This document shows, one piece after another, positions 41,911 to 50,336 of a DNA stretch of 64,000 nt (within the stretch, counting starts at the first letter, position 1; the number at the start of each line of letters is the position of its first letter). The DNA is taken from contig NZ_VLLA01000005.1 of assembly GCF_007830635.1 (NCBI RefSeq), positions 124,001 through 188,000 on the forward strand, in the 5' to 3' direction. A program made the position numbers and the translations under genes. Source of the stretch: Bradyrhizobium huanghuaihaiense. GTDB lineage: Bacteria; Pseudomonadota; Alphaproteobacteria; Rhizobiales; Xanthobacteraceae. The notes under the pieces were generated by a model. The model was not told where the DNA came from, did no database searches, and saw nothing but the letters and a program-made list of their open reading frames with translations.

Positions 41911-42834
41911 CTAGACGGTGGCGGCAGCGAATGCCGCAGCATCCGCAAGCAGCTCTTTCGCTTGAGCCAGCGGCAGCGACTCCAGCGGCGGCCGCAGGCG
42001 CTGCCATCCGGCATGGCCGGTGCGCTCGGCGACGATCGCCTTCAGCGAGGCCATTTGCGGGAAGCGCGAGACCAGCTCGCGCGCTTTCACGATACGCGCC
42101 TGCGCCGCCTTGAGCGCCGCATCATCGTCGCTGTCGCGAAAATGCTTGTAGACATAGGCAAGGTCGCGCGCGATGAGGTTCGAGGTCGCGGTGATGCAGC
42201 CCGCCCCGCCCTTGCGCAGTAGCGGCAGCAGCAGTGGATCGGCCCCGACGAGAACCGAGAAGCCCGGGAAGCGCTCGACCATCGCGGTCATGTTGGCGAA
42301 GTCGCCCGAGGAATCCTTGATACCGGTGAAGATGGCCGGATAGGTCTTGCGCAGCCGCTCGATCAGCGCGTGCGAGATCGGCTGCGCCGACATCTGCGGG
42401 ATGTGATAGAGCACGACCTTGAGCCTGGCATCGCCGATGCGCTGCACGACCTCGCTGTAGGACGCGTAGATGCCGTCGTCGCTGACGCCCTTGTAATAGA
42501 ACGGCGGCAGCATCACCACGGTGTCGACACCGACCGAGAGCGCGTGACGCGTCAGCGCGATGGTCTCGGTGAGCGCGGCGACGCCCGTTCCGGGGAGAAG
42601 CCGCTGCGGCGCGATGCCGGCAGCCACCGCCGCCTCGAGCAGGGCCAGTCGCTCGGCCGCGGAGAAGGAGTTCGCCTCGCCGGTGGTTCCGAGCAGCGCG
42701 ATGCCGTCGCAGCCTTCGTCCAGCAGGTAACGGCAATGCGCGACGAAGCGCGCATGATCGGGGGCGAGCTCAGCGTCGAGGGGCGTCAACGCGGCGGAGA
42801 ACACGCCATGAGGGTGCAGCGATGATGTCGACAA
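41911..42834 (-). CDS. Dihydrodipicolinate synthase (DapA) family aldolase
   Basis: 307 aa from TTG 42834, with GGAGGA upstream; an earlier TTG at 42852 and a GTG further in are alternatives. Class-I aldolase features: GIALLGTTGEANSFS (GTTGE), VVLYHIPQ (catalytic Tyr) and IFTGIKDSSGD (Schiff-base Lys). In this setting it is probably a 2-keto acid aldolase or dehydratase for sugar-acid breakdown, not lysine synthesis. First gene of the six-gene operon, divergent from the IclR regulator with a palindrome between. Confidence 0.88.
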   Translation of the reverse strand: MSTSSLHPHGVFSAALTPLDAELAPDHARFVAHCRYLLDEGCDGIALLGTTGEANSFSAAERLALLEAAVAAGIAPQRLLPGTGVAALTETIALTRHALSVGVDTVVMLPPFYYKGVSDDGIYASYSEVVQRIGDARLKVVLYHIPQMSAQPISHALIERLRKTYPAIFTGIKDSSGDFANMTAMVERFPGFSVLVGADPLLLPLLRKGGAGCITATSNLIARDLAYVYKHFRDSDDDAALKAAQARIVKARELVSRFPQMASLKAIVAERTGHAGWQRLRPPLESLPLAQAKELLADAAAFAAATV

Positions 42835-42860
42835 ACTTCCTCCGATCGTCAAATCGATAT

Positions 42861-42877
42861 TGTTCGGAATGCGAACA
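42861..42877. promoter_or_regulatory. Palindrome, probable IclR operator
   Basis: TGTTCG-GAATG-CGAACA, perfect 6-base arms around a 5-base centre, lies between the divergent DapA-like and IclR genes. Position and form suit an IclR-family operator controlling both. Confidence 0.65.
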
Positions 42878-42936
42878 TTTGTTATGATCTGCCCCGTTGG
42901 TAAGATCAGGCTGACGCCGCGTCAAGGGCAGCCGTC

Positions 42937-43800
42937 ATGGCGGGGCATTCGGGCATGGCCAAGATTGATAGCAAGACTGCGAGCAAGGCCACAAAGCGCA
43001 AACCTGAAGCGACACCGAAAAATCCAAAGAATTACGTCGCTTCGGTCGGCAAGGCGTTTGCCGTGCTCAAGAGTTTCACCAGCGAGGCCTTCGAGCTCAC
43101 CCTGAGTGAGATTGCCGCACGGGCCGATCTCGATCGCGGTACCGCGTTCCGCCTGATCCAGACCCTGATCGAGCTCGAATACCTCCAGGCGGTTCCGCAG
43201 AGCCGCCGGTTCCGCCTCGGCGTCGCCTGCCTCGATCTCGGCTACACCGTGCTGTCGCACGGATCCTTGCGGACCATCGTCGAGCCGCTGCTGCGCGAAC
43301 TCGTGCCTGCGGTAGGCGACGCTGCCTCGCTCGGCATCCTCGACGGCGGAGACGTGATCTATCTTGCGCGCGTCGGTGCCGGCCTCGATCGCCACAAGAT
43401 GGACCGCCGGCCGGGCACGCGCATCCCCGCCTACAGCGCCGCGCTCGGCCATGTCATGCTGGCGCATCTGGCGCGCGACGAGCAGATCACGCGGCTCGAG
43501 TTGCGCCCCCGTGTCAAGCTGTCGGAGCGAACGCTCACCGATCTCGATGCCCTGCTCGCCCGGCTCGATCAGGTGAAGAAGAAGGGCCATGCCGTCTCTG
43601 ACGGCGAGAACGCCTATGGCCTGCGCACGCTGGCAACGCCGATCTTCGACGCGCAGGGTCTGGTGATCGCCGGATTGAGCGTCACCGTCGATGCGATGCG
43701 GATGGACATGCCGTCTTTTCGCGACCAGGCGCTGCCGCGGCTGATGCAGGTGACGAACCAGGCGCAGGATCTCGCGATCAAGTCGGGATTGTCGAGCTGA
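42937..43800 (+). CDS. IclR family transcriptional regulator
   Basis: 287 aa from ATG 42937 (ATG 42955 also possible). A Lys-rich N-terminal tail is followed by a winged helix-turn-helix (VGKAFAVLKSFTSEAFELTLSEIAARADLDRGTAFRLIQTL cut across residues 34-75) and the IclR ligand domain, including RPGTRIPAYSAALGHVMLA and DGENAYGLRTLATPIFD. Probably senses a metabolite of the divergent sugar-acid operon. Confidence 0.92.
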   Translation: MAGHSGMAKIDSKTASKATKRKPEATPKNPKNYVASVGKAFAVLKSFTSEAFELTLSEIAARADLDRGTAFRLIQTLIELEYLQAVPQSRRFRLGVACLDLGYTVLSHGSLRTIVEPLLRELVPAVGDAASLGILDGGDVIYLARVGAGLDRHKMDRRPGTRIPAYSAALGHVMLAHLARDEQITRLELRPRVKLSERTLTDLDALLARLDQVKKKGHAVSDGENAYGLRTLATPIFDAQGLVIAGLSVTVDAMRMDMPSFRDQALPRLMQVTNQAQDLAIKSGLSS

Positions 43801-43816
43801 ACACGGGGCGCGGCGA

Positions 43817-44719
43817 CTAGATGACCACATGGTCGAAGTCGGCGGCGATCCGGCTGTTTGGAAGGATCCTTGTCGCCTCCGCCAGGATCTCTTCGTCCTC
43901 ATAGCGTCCCGACATGTGAGTCAGCACCAGCTGGCCAACGTTGTTCGCGGCCGCAAAGGAAGCCGCCTCTGCTGCGGTGAGATGGCCGTAATTCCGCGCG
44001 GTCGGCGCGTCGCGCTCGAGGAACGTCGCCTCGATCACCAGCATGTCGGCGTCGGCAACATGTTTGGACAGTCCATCCGTCGTCTCGGCATCGCCGATCA
44101 CGACGAGCTTTTTGCCGCCGCTCGGCGGCCCCAGGACATCCTCCGGGTCAATCGCTCGGCCATCGACGACGATTGGCCGGCCGGCGGCCAGCTCGCCGCG
44201 TAAGGGACCGTCGGGGACCCCGAGCGCCGCGAGACGATCGGACTGAAGATGCCGACGCGCGGGGCTCTGGAAGACGAAACCAAAACTGTCGGTGTCGCGG
44301 TGGCGGACCGGAAAGCAGTCGATGGTGAAGTCGCCGGCGTCGATGACCTGCCCTTCGCTTAGGGCTGCGAACTCAACAGGGATCGGCGCCCTGCCCGCGC
44401 CCCACAGGCCCGCAAGCATGCGGATGACGAGATCGAGCGTGCCTTCCCCGCCGTGAATGGTCATCGCGTCGGAGGTTTGCCGCAAGCCCAGTGTCGAGAA
44501 CAGACCGGGGATGCCGAGCACGTGATCGAGATGCGCGTGCGTCAGCAGGATACGGTCGAGCCGCCGGAAGCCGGCGCCACTGCGCAGCAGCTGGCGCTGT
44601 GTGCCCTCGCCGCAATCAACCAGGATGCGTTGGCCCGCCGCCTCCACCAGAAGAGCCGGATGGTTGCGCTCCGCCGAGGGAACGCTTGCCGAGGTCCCGA
44701 GAAATGTCAGGGCGAACAT
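43817..44719 (-). CDS. Ribonuclease Z-like metallo-beta-lactamase fold hydrolase
   Basis: 300 aa from ATG 44719; the extension to 44836 is unsupported. Starts MFALTFLGTSASVPSAERN, then VDCGEGTQRQLLRSG, the zinc site THAHLDHVLG (H-x-H-x-D-H), and late LVLTHMSGRYEDEEIL. This is the RNase Z (tRNA 3' endonuclease) layout. Alphaproteobacteria often encode all tRNA CCA ends, as here, so it may serve another RNA or ester substrate. Confidence 0.85.
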   Translation of the reverse strand: MFALTFLGTSASVPSAERNHPALLVEAAGQRILVDCGEGTQRQLLRSGAGFRRLDRILLTHAHLDHVLGIPGLFSTLGLRQTSDAMTIHGGEGTLDLVIRMLAGLWGAGRAPIPVEFAALSEGQVIDAGDFTIDCFPVRHRDTDSFGFVFQSPARRHLQSDRLAALGVPDGPLRGELAAGRPIVVDGRAIDPEDVLGPPSGGKKLVVIGDAETTDGLSKHVADADMLVIEATFLERDAPTARNYGHLTAAEAASFAAANNVGQLVLTHMSGRYEDEEILAEATRILPNSRIAADFDHVVI

Positions 44720-44768
44720 GGTCCGTGTCCAGAGACCGCCCGTCTCCACGACAATGCGATGGACGGCC

Positions 44769-45752
44769 TCACCGTCCCCAATGCCACGCGAGCAGCAGCG
44801 CGTACAGGCCCATCGACGCGGCGTAGAGCGCGGCAAGCAGCACGTAGCCCGCGATCTGGCGACTGATCGCCGCCTTCGGCGCCACCCACCAATCGAGCGC
44901 CTTGAAGGCGGCCGGCACCAGCCACCAGCCGAGCAGCTGGGTGCTGACGAGATTGCCGACGAACAGCGACAGCCAGACCGGCACGCCGTGGCTGTCGATC
45001 AGCGGCCTGCTGATGAAATAGCCCCAGAGGTACACCACGGGATAGAGCACCAGGAGAACGATGAGGTTGCTCTTCCAGATGAAGCCTGCGCCTTGCTCGG
45101 GTGCCTGCGTCTTGCCGGCGGGGAACCAGAAGTTGAAGCCGTAGCTCGCCCGCTTCACATTCATGCCGGCGTTGAAGCGCGCGCCCTCCTTGAGCAGCGT
45201 CTGCCGCAGCGGCGAGTCGAGCCAGGCATTGAGGTTGGCATCGCTGTCAAACGACAGGATGACGATCCACTCATCGTGCAGGCCCGGAATGGGCCGCTCG
45301 ATCTTGTGGCGCAAAAATCCTTTGAACTCGGCTTCGGCGGCCTGGATGCGTTGCTGCCACGTGAAGAAGGCGTCCTCTAATCCGGCGGGCACCTTAAAGG
45401 AGATGACGGCAGAAACCGCGCTGTCGCGTTGAACGCCGGTGTCCGGCAGAATATGGACATCCTCCGAGCCGACGAAGAAGCGTTGCACATCCGCGATCAG
45501 CTTCGCCCGCACCTCGCTCTGGAGCCAGGCGCGCGCGGCGGCCGGGCTCGCAAAGCGCACGATCGTCACCCAATCCACATGCGCGGGCGGCTGCGGCGGC
45601 ACCACCTCCTGGCTGAGAAAGCCGGGCCAGGTCTTGAGCACCTCGCCGACCTCGCCGTTCCACCGCGCGAACGCGGCAAAGCCGTCATCGGCGATGCGGC
45701 GCTGGATGACGAGGGCGACCGGCTGGCCGGCTGTGTCAGGAGATGCGCTCAT
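44769..45752 (-). CDS. Membrane protein with two antibiotic-biosynthesis-monooxygenase (ABM) domains
   Basis: 327 aa. Two ferredoxin-like ABM repeats: residues 12-95 (VALVIQRRIADDGFAAFARW, LPGF-like WPGFLSQEV) and 110-200 (VSAVISFKVPAGLEDAFFTWQQ, FKGFLRHKI). The C-terminal third has three hydrophobic segments (SNLIVLLVLYPVVYLWGYF, VWLSLFVGNLVSTQLLGWWLV, YVLLAALYAASMGLYALLLA). ABM domains of this type are often non-catalytic or act on quinones. Function unknown. 15 bases after the guanine deaminase stop. Confidence 0.8.
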   Translation of the reverse strand: MSASPDTAGQPVALVIQRRIADDGFAAFARWNGEVGEVLKTWPGFLSQEVVPPQPPAHVDWVTIVRFASPAAARAWLQSEVRAKLIADVQRFFVGSEDVHILPDTGVQRDSAVSAVISFKVPAGLEDAFFTWQQRIQAAEAEFKGFLRHKIERPIPGLHDEWIVILSFDSDANLNAWLDSPLRQTLLKEGARFNAGMNVKRASYGFNFWFPAGKTQAPEQGAGFIWKSNLIVLLVLYPVVYLWGYFISRPLIDSHGVPVWLSLFVGNLVSTQLLGWWLVPAAFKALDWWVAPKAAISRQIAGYVLLAALYAASMGLYALLLAWHWGR

Positions 45753-45767
45753 AGGCGGCCGTCCGCT

Positions 45768-47165
45768 TCAGCTCTTCTTGTAGAGACGCTTGCCCATCAC
45801 CCAGGTCTCGTCGACGCAGCGGTCGTCGCCGACCATCATGACGGCGAACAGCATGCTCGCAGCCTCGTCCATCGTGCGCGGACCGGCGCCGTCGGCGATC
45901 AGTGACTGGTGCCAGGGTTGTGCGAGCTGGCCACCGTTCGGATCGAGTGCGACGAAATCGGCTTCCTTGCCCGGCTCGAAATTGCCGAGCTTGTCGTCGA
46001 TGTAGAGGCCTTCGGCGCCGCCGAGCGTGATCGACCAGAAGCCGCGATACGGCGAGAGCTTGTTGCGCTCGGCTTCCGCAAGGTCCTTGCGCGCGGGATC
46101 GATGCTGCCGTCAAGCAGCGTGTTGTTGCACATGCCGACCTTGTAGGCATCGTCGAGCACGGAGATCATCGAGAAGCGGTTGCCGCCGCCGACGTCAGTG
46201 CCGAACGACATCTTCACGCGATGCTCGGGATCGGTGGCGCGGCCGAGCCGGAACAGGCCGCTGCCGAGGAACAGGTTCGAGCACGGGCAGAACACCACCG
46301 CCGCGCCCTTCTTCGACATGCGGCGGAACTCGTTGTTTGAGAGATAGACGCCGTGGCCGCCGGAGAATTTCGGCCCCACCAGGTCGAACTTCTCGTAGAC
46401 GCCGAGATAGTCCTGGCAATCCGGATGCTCGACCAGCACGCCGCTGCATTCGGCCGGGTTTTCGGAGATGTGGGTGTTGACCCAGCAATCCGGATGCTCG
46501 TGCTTGAGGCGCTGGCACGCCTTGAGCAGCTCCGGCGAGGCGCCGAAGGCGAAGCGCGGCGTGATGGCGTAGAGGTTGCGGCCCTTGTTGTGATACTGCG
46601 CGATCAGCCGCTTGCTGTCGCGATAGAAATTCTCGGGGGTATCGATGAAATCGGCCGGCGCGTTGCGATCGATGCCGGTGAGGCCCGCGATGACGCGCAT
46701 GTTGCGCCGGCTCGCTTCCTCGAACAGCTCTTCGGTCGAGACCGGCGAGGAGCTCGTGAAGGCCTGGCAGGTGGTGGTGCCGCCGGCGAGCAACGCGTCG
46801 AGGAAACGCTTGACGCCCTCGCGCGCGTAGTTGCGATCCCGGTATTTGAGCTCTTCCGGATAGACCCACTTCTGAAGCCACGGCAGCAGCTGCTCGCCAT
46901 AGGCGCCCAGCACCCGGGTCTGCGGCAGATGAATGTGGCCGTCGATGAAGCCGGGGACGATGATGCGGTCCTTGATATGGGTGACCTCAACGCCGGGATG
47001 CGCGGCGGCGATCTTGTCATAAGGACCGAACGCCTTGATGACGCCGTCCGTGACGACCATGAGGCCGTCCTGATGAAAGCGGGCTGCGGCCTGCTCGTTG
47101 CCGACGTGCTTCCAGGGGTCGTCGACGAAGTCGAAGAACGTGCCGCGAATACCAACAGTGGCCAT
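45768..47165 (-). CDS. guaD: Guanine deaminase
   Basis: 465 aa, amidohydrolase. IIVPGFIDGHIHLPQT holds the H-x-H metal site; further ligands in WVNTHISENPAE, GGHGVYLSNNE and FGTDVGGG. N-terminal IRGTFFDFVDDPW is typical of GuaD. Converts guanine to xanthine in purine salvage or use as nitrogen source. Followed by the ABM gene and preceded by an MFS exporter gene 15 bases away, perhaps one operon. Confidence 0.9.
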   Translation of the reverse strand: MATVGIRGTFFDFVDDPWKHVGNEQAAARFHQDGLMVVTDGVIKAFGPYDKIAAAHPGVEVTHIKDRIIVPGFIDGHIHLPQTRVLGAYGEQLLPWLQKWVYPEELKYRDRNYAREGVKRFLDALLAGGTTTCQAFTSSSPVSTEELFEEASRRNMRVIAGLTGIDRNAPADFIDTPENFYRDSKRLIAQYHNKGRNLYAITPRFAFGASPELLKACQRLKHEHPDCWVNTHISENPAECSGVLVEHPDCQDYLGVYEKFDLVGPKFSGGHGVYLSNNEFRRMSKKGAAVVFCPCSNLFLGSGLFRLGRATDPEHRVKMSFGTDVGGGNRFSMISVLDDAYKVGMCNNTLLDGSIDPARKDLAEAERNKLSPYRGFWSITLGGAEGLYIDDKLGNFEPGKEADFVALDPNGGQLAQPWHQSLIADGAGPRTMDEAASMLFAVMMVGDDRCVDETWVMGKRLYKKS

Positions 47166-47180
47166 GGTCTGGTTCCTTCC

Positions 47181-48398
47181 TTAAGTCTGTGTGGCCTGCC
47201 GCGCCGAGGGCAGCGAGATCGAAAGCAGCGTGCCGGCGACGGCGCAGAGGCCGAGATAGAGCCATCCGATCGGCGCCTGCGTCGCCTCGGGCAGCACCGC
47301 CGCGATCGCCATGGCGCCGCTGACGGCGAGATAGCAGAGCGCGCTGATGAGGCCGCCGATCAGGCCGTGGTCGCGCTCGAACAGGCCGAGCGCCATGCCG
47401 TACATCATCGGGCAAAGCACGCCGCAGCCGCCGAGCACCAGCGCGCCGCCGATCGTGATCGACATGAAATCGAGTCCGAGGGTCATGCCTGTTACGGTCA
47501 GGACCACCGAGCCGGCGAGAAACAGCGCGAAGGCGCCGAAGCCCATCACGCGGGCCGGCATGAAGCGCGCGAAATGCGCGCAGCCGAGCTCGCCGGCGAG
47601 GTTGACGCCGCCAAGGCCGAGCGCGACGAGGCCGTAGATGGCAGCGGAATAACCGAGGCCGGTCTGGTAGAAGAACGGCGCAACGACGCCGAACGCGAGC
47701 TGTGCACTGGCCGCCGCGGCAAACACCAGCACGAAAGCCAGGAAGCCCGGACGCACGAGCGCATCGCGCAGGATGCCGGCGGTACGGCGCGGATCGAACG
47801 GTGCGCGCCGCTCGGCCGGCAACGTTTCGGGCAGAAGGAATACGACGATCGCAGCGACGATGGCCGCAGCGATCGCGATGATGACGAAGACGCCACGCCA
47901 CGAGGTCAGCTCGACGATGAACCCACCGGCCGCCGGTGCCAGCACGGGTGCTAGCCCCCACGCAGCGCCGAGCAGGCCGGAGATTGCGGTGAGCTCGCGG
48001 CCGCGGAAGCAATCAGCGGCGACCGCATAGGCGACGACGAGACAGGTGCAGCCGCCGATGCCCTGCAGGAAGCGCAAGCCCAGCAGCAGCGAGGCGCTGG
48101 TGGCGAGCGCGCAGGCGATGCTCATCGCGATCAGCACCGACAGTCCCGCGAGCAGGACGTTGCGGCGGCCGAGCGTATCGGAGGCGATGCCGACCGGCAC
48201 CAGCGCGAGGCTCATGCCGAGCATGTAGGCGGTGACGGTGTTCTGCATCGAGGCGGAATCGGTCGCGAGGTCCACCACCATCTGCGGCAGGCCGGGCGTG
48301 TAGGCGTCGAGCGGAATCTGGCTGAAGGGCACGACGCACAACAGGATCGGCACGATCCCACCCCTGGCGCGACCGGCGTCCGAAGCAAGTGCAGTCAT
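47181..48398 (-). CDS. Bcr/CflA-type MFS multidrug transporter
   Basis: 405 aa, about 12 hydrophobic helices. FSQIPLDAYTPGLPQMVVDL in helix 1, GIASDTLGRRNVLL loop 2-3 motif, and RFLQGIGGC in helix 4 follow the DHA1 Bcr/CflA drug exporter group. Substrate unknown; position beside guaD may hint at purine or pterin efflux. Inner membrane, proton-driven. Confidence 0.87.
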   Translation of the reverse strand: MTALASDAGRARGGIVPILLCVVPFSQIPLDAYTPGLPQMVVDLATDSASMQNTVTAYMLGMSLALVPVGIASDTLGRRNVLLAGLSVLIAMSIACALATSASLLLGLRFLQGIGGCTCLVVAYAVAADCFRGRELTAISGLLGAAWGLAPVLAPAAGGFIVELTSWRGVFVIIAIAAAIVAAIVVFLLPETLPAERRAPFDPRRTAGILRDALVRPGFLAFVLVFAAAASAQLAFGVVAPFFYQTGLGYSAAIYGLVALGLGGVNLAGELGCAHFARFMPARVMGFGAFALFLAGSVVLTVTGMTLGLDFMSITIGGALVLGGCGVLCPMMYGMALGLFERDHGLIGGLISALCYLAVSGAMAIAAVLPEATQAPIGWLYLGLCAVAGTLLSISLPSARQATQT

Positions 48399-48767
48399 GG
48401 CTTACGCCCCCTCGATCCCCGCGGGTCCTGTCTTTTCGTGCGCGCAATGAGAGGCGACGATGCAGGTTGCGGCTAGTGACGCGCGAAGCGTGCCAGAACT
48501 GTGTGTAAAAACTCTTAGGGGTGGTCGTATCGATACGGGTTCCGACGGCTGATGCGGTCCCGGAGGCGCTTAAACAAAAATGCGAAAACAACCCCATGCA
48601 CAGTACAAATCATTGAAGAATTTCGTCCCGCGCGGCTCCAGCGCTGTCGATGCGGATGTTTGACACGTCGGGCAAAACAGGCGCTCGGCCGCATGATCGC
48701 CGATCGTGAACGCGCCTGCACTCCCGCCATTAACCGTTCGGAGGCCATCGCCGCTTCCAAGCACGGA
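48399..48767. other. Intergenic stretch upstream of the MFS gene
   Basis: About 370 bases without a supportable gene. A perfect 12-base palindrome CGTATCGATACG lies at 48526-48537, a possible operator. Frames read here are antisense shadows or lack start sites. Confidence 0.4.
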
Positions 48768-49541
48768 TCAAAGCAGGAAGCCCTCGAGAGCCGCGAGGAA
48801 CTGCTGCGGCGACTGAAGCTGCGGCACGTGCGCGCAACCCGGAATGATCTTGAGTTCGGCGTGCGGCAATCCCGCAGCCAGCTCGTGCGACATCGGCGGA
48901 GGCGTCGCCTCGTCGTGCTCACCGACCAGAACGAGCACCGGAACCTTCACCGCGGCAAGCTCAGTGCGGAGATCCAGGCTCGCCAACGCGTCGCACGCGG
49001 CGCGAAACACGTCGGGGTCCGTCCGCAGAAAGGCCTCACGACGGTCCCGCATCAGTTCGGGGTGCTGCTCCTGAAACTCGGGCGCGAACAGGCGCCGCAT
49101 CGCGACGTCGGTGATGGCCTGCAGCCCCTTTTCCCGCGACGCCTTCGCCATGTTGCGAAACGCCTCGCGGCCGGGCTCGGAGAACGCCGCGCCGCTGTCG
49201 GCGAGGATGAGCTTGCTGGCGATCGCCGGATGCCGGATCGCCATCTGCAAGGCGACGAAGCCACCATAGCCATTGCCGAGCACGATCGCCGGCGCACCGC
49301 CCGCGGCGTCTTTCACAGCCTCTGCCATCCGGTCCGCGACCGCAGCAAGGCCGCCTTCGACCGCGCGCGAGCGGCCGAACCCCGGCAGCTCCGGCACGAT
49401 GGCGCGGAAGGACTTCTGGAGCTCCGGCGCGATCGCATCAAAGCTGGCGCGGTCCGACAACAGCGAGTGGAACAGGAACAGCGGCGGCCCCTCGCCCGAT
49501 TGCGCGGCGTTGACGGTCCCGTTGGCAAGAAGCCTGTCCAT
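48768..49541 (-). CDS. Alpha/beta hydrolase with Gly at the nucleophile position
   Basis: 257 aa. Alpha/beta hydrolase layout: LFLFHSLLSDRASF, PELPGFGRS, nucleophile elbow VLGNGYGGFVAL, acid VLVGEHDEATPP, and base PGCAHVPQLQ. The elbow should be G-x-S-x-G, but residue 91 is Gly (codon GGC where Ser would be AGC). Asp and His remain. It may be non-hydrolytic (a lyase or binding role) or have lost activity. Divergent from a GntR regulator with a shared palindrome. Confidence 0.82.
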   Translation of the reverse strand: MDRLLANGTVNAAQSGEGPPLFLFHSLLSDRASFDAIAPELQKSFRAIVPELPGFGRSRAVEGGLAAVADRMAEAVKDAAGGAPAIVLGNGYGGFVALQMAIRHPAIASKLILADSGAAFSEPGREAFRNMAKASREKGLQAITDVAMRRLFAPEFQEQHPELMRDRREAFLRTDPDVFRAACDALASLDLRTELAAVKVPVLVLVGEHDEATPPPMSHELAAGLPHAELKIIPGCAHVPQLQSPQQFLAALEGFLL

Positions 49542-49632
49542 GTGCGGTCTTTCCCTCGCTTCACCGGTCGTTCGCGTGCCCCGAAGGCCCTGACTGATAA
49601 ATCAACTGTCAGGGAATTCAAGCTTTTAGCTC

Positions 49633-49661
49633 TTGACGTAAAATATCACGAATGAGATATT
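49633..49661 (+). promoter_or_regulatory. GntR promoter with overlapping operator
   Basis: TTGACG (49633-49638), 17-base spacer, GATATT (49656-49661) makes a good sigma-70 promoter for the GntR gene. AATATC-N8-GATATT (49642-49661) is an inverted repeat overlapping spacer and -10, suiting FadR-type autorepression. Confidence 0.65.
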
Positions 49662-49682
49662 AACGCCAAGGAGATAAGGAAT

Positions 49683-50336
49683 ATGATGCTTTTGCGCGAA
49701 GATATCTACGACCGCCTCAGGTCTGATATTTTAGCTTGTCGTCTTGCGCCTGGCGGTGAAATGCGCGAGCAGGACCTCGCCGAGCGCTATGACGTGAGCC
49801 GGCAACCGGTCCGGGATGCGCTCCTGCGGCTGCAGCGCGAGCACCTCGTCACGGTGCAGCCGCGCCAGGGCTATCGGGTCACGCCGATCTCGCTCTCGGA
49901 CGCCCGCGACCTCCTCCGCTTCCGTCTTGCGCTGGAGCCGGCCTGCGTCGCCGAAGCCATCGAGAGCGCGCCCGACAGCGTCTTGAAGTCGCTCGACGAA
50001 TTCCGCCGCTTCTCCGGCAACCACGAGGACTTCATCGCCTACAATCGCGGCTTCCACACCGCGCTCGCCCATGCCTCCGGCAATCGCCGCATGGCGACGG
50101 CGCTGTGCGACCTGATCGGCCAGGCCGACCGGCTGGTCCGCGTCAGCATCTCCAATCTGAAGGGCCACGATCCGGCAAAGCTCGTCGCCGAGCACGTGGC
50201 TTTGATCGACGCCATGCAGCAGCGCGAGACGCGGACCGCCGCGCGCATCATCAAGGCCCATATCGGGGCCACTGAAAAACGCGTCCTGCCGGCGCTCAAG
50301 CGCAACGCCGTCATCGTGGAAGAGAGGTCGTCATGA
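49683..50336 (+). CDS. GntR family regulator, FadR/FCD subgroup
   Basis: 217 aa. Winged helix (YDRLRSDILACRLAPGGEMREQDLAERYDVSRQPVRDALLRL split over residues 9-50) then FCD ligand domain with metal-binding-type His/Asp in NRGFHTALAHASG and EHVALIDAMQQRE. AAGGAGATAAGGA precedes the ATG. Its stop overlaps the aldehyde dehydrogenase ATG by four bases, so it is the first gene of the operon it probably controls. Confidence 0.92.
   Translation: MMLLREDIYDRLRSDILACRLAPGGEMREQDLAERYDVSRQPVRDALLRLQREHLVTVQPRQGYRVTPISLSDARDLLRFRLALEPACVAEAIESAPDSVLKSLDEFRRFSGNHEDFIAYNRGFHTALAHASGNRRMATALCDLIGQADRLVRVSISNLKGHDPAKLVAEHVALIDAMQQRETRTAARIIKAHIGATEKRVLPALKRNAVIVEERSS

Noticed and set aside
48526..48537. 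Perfect palindrome CGTATCGATACG as an operator
   Set aside because: Only 12 bases, about 130 bases from the nearest start, and no regulator gene adjacent; chance is plausible.
48552..49655. 367-codon plus-strand frame opposite the alpha/beta hydrolase
   Set aside because: Antisense shadow rich in Arg; no motif and no ribosome site.
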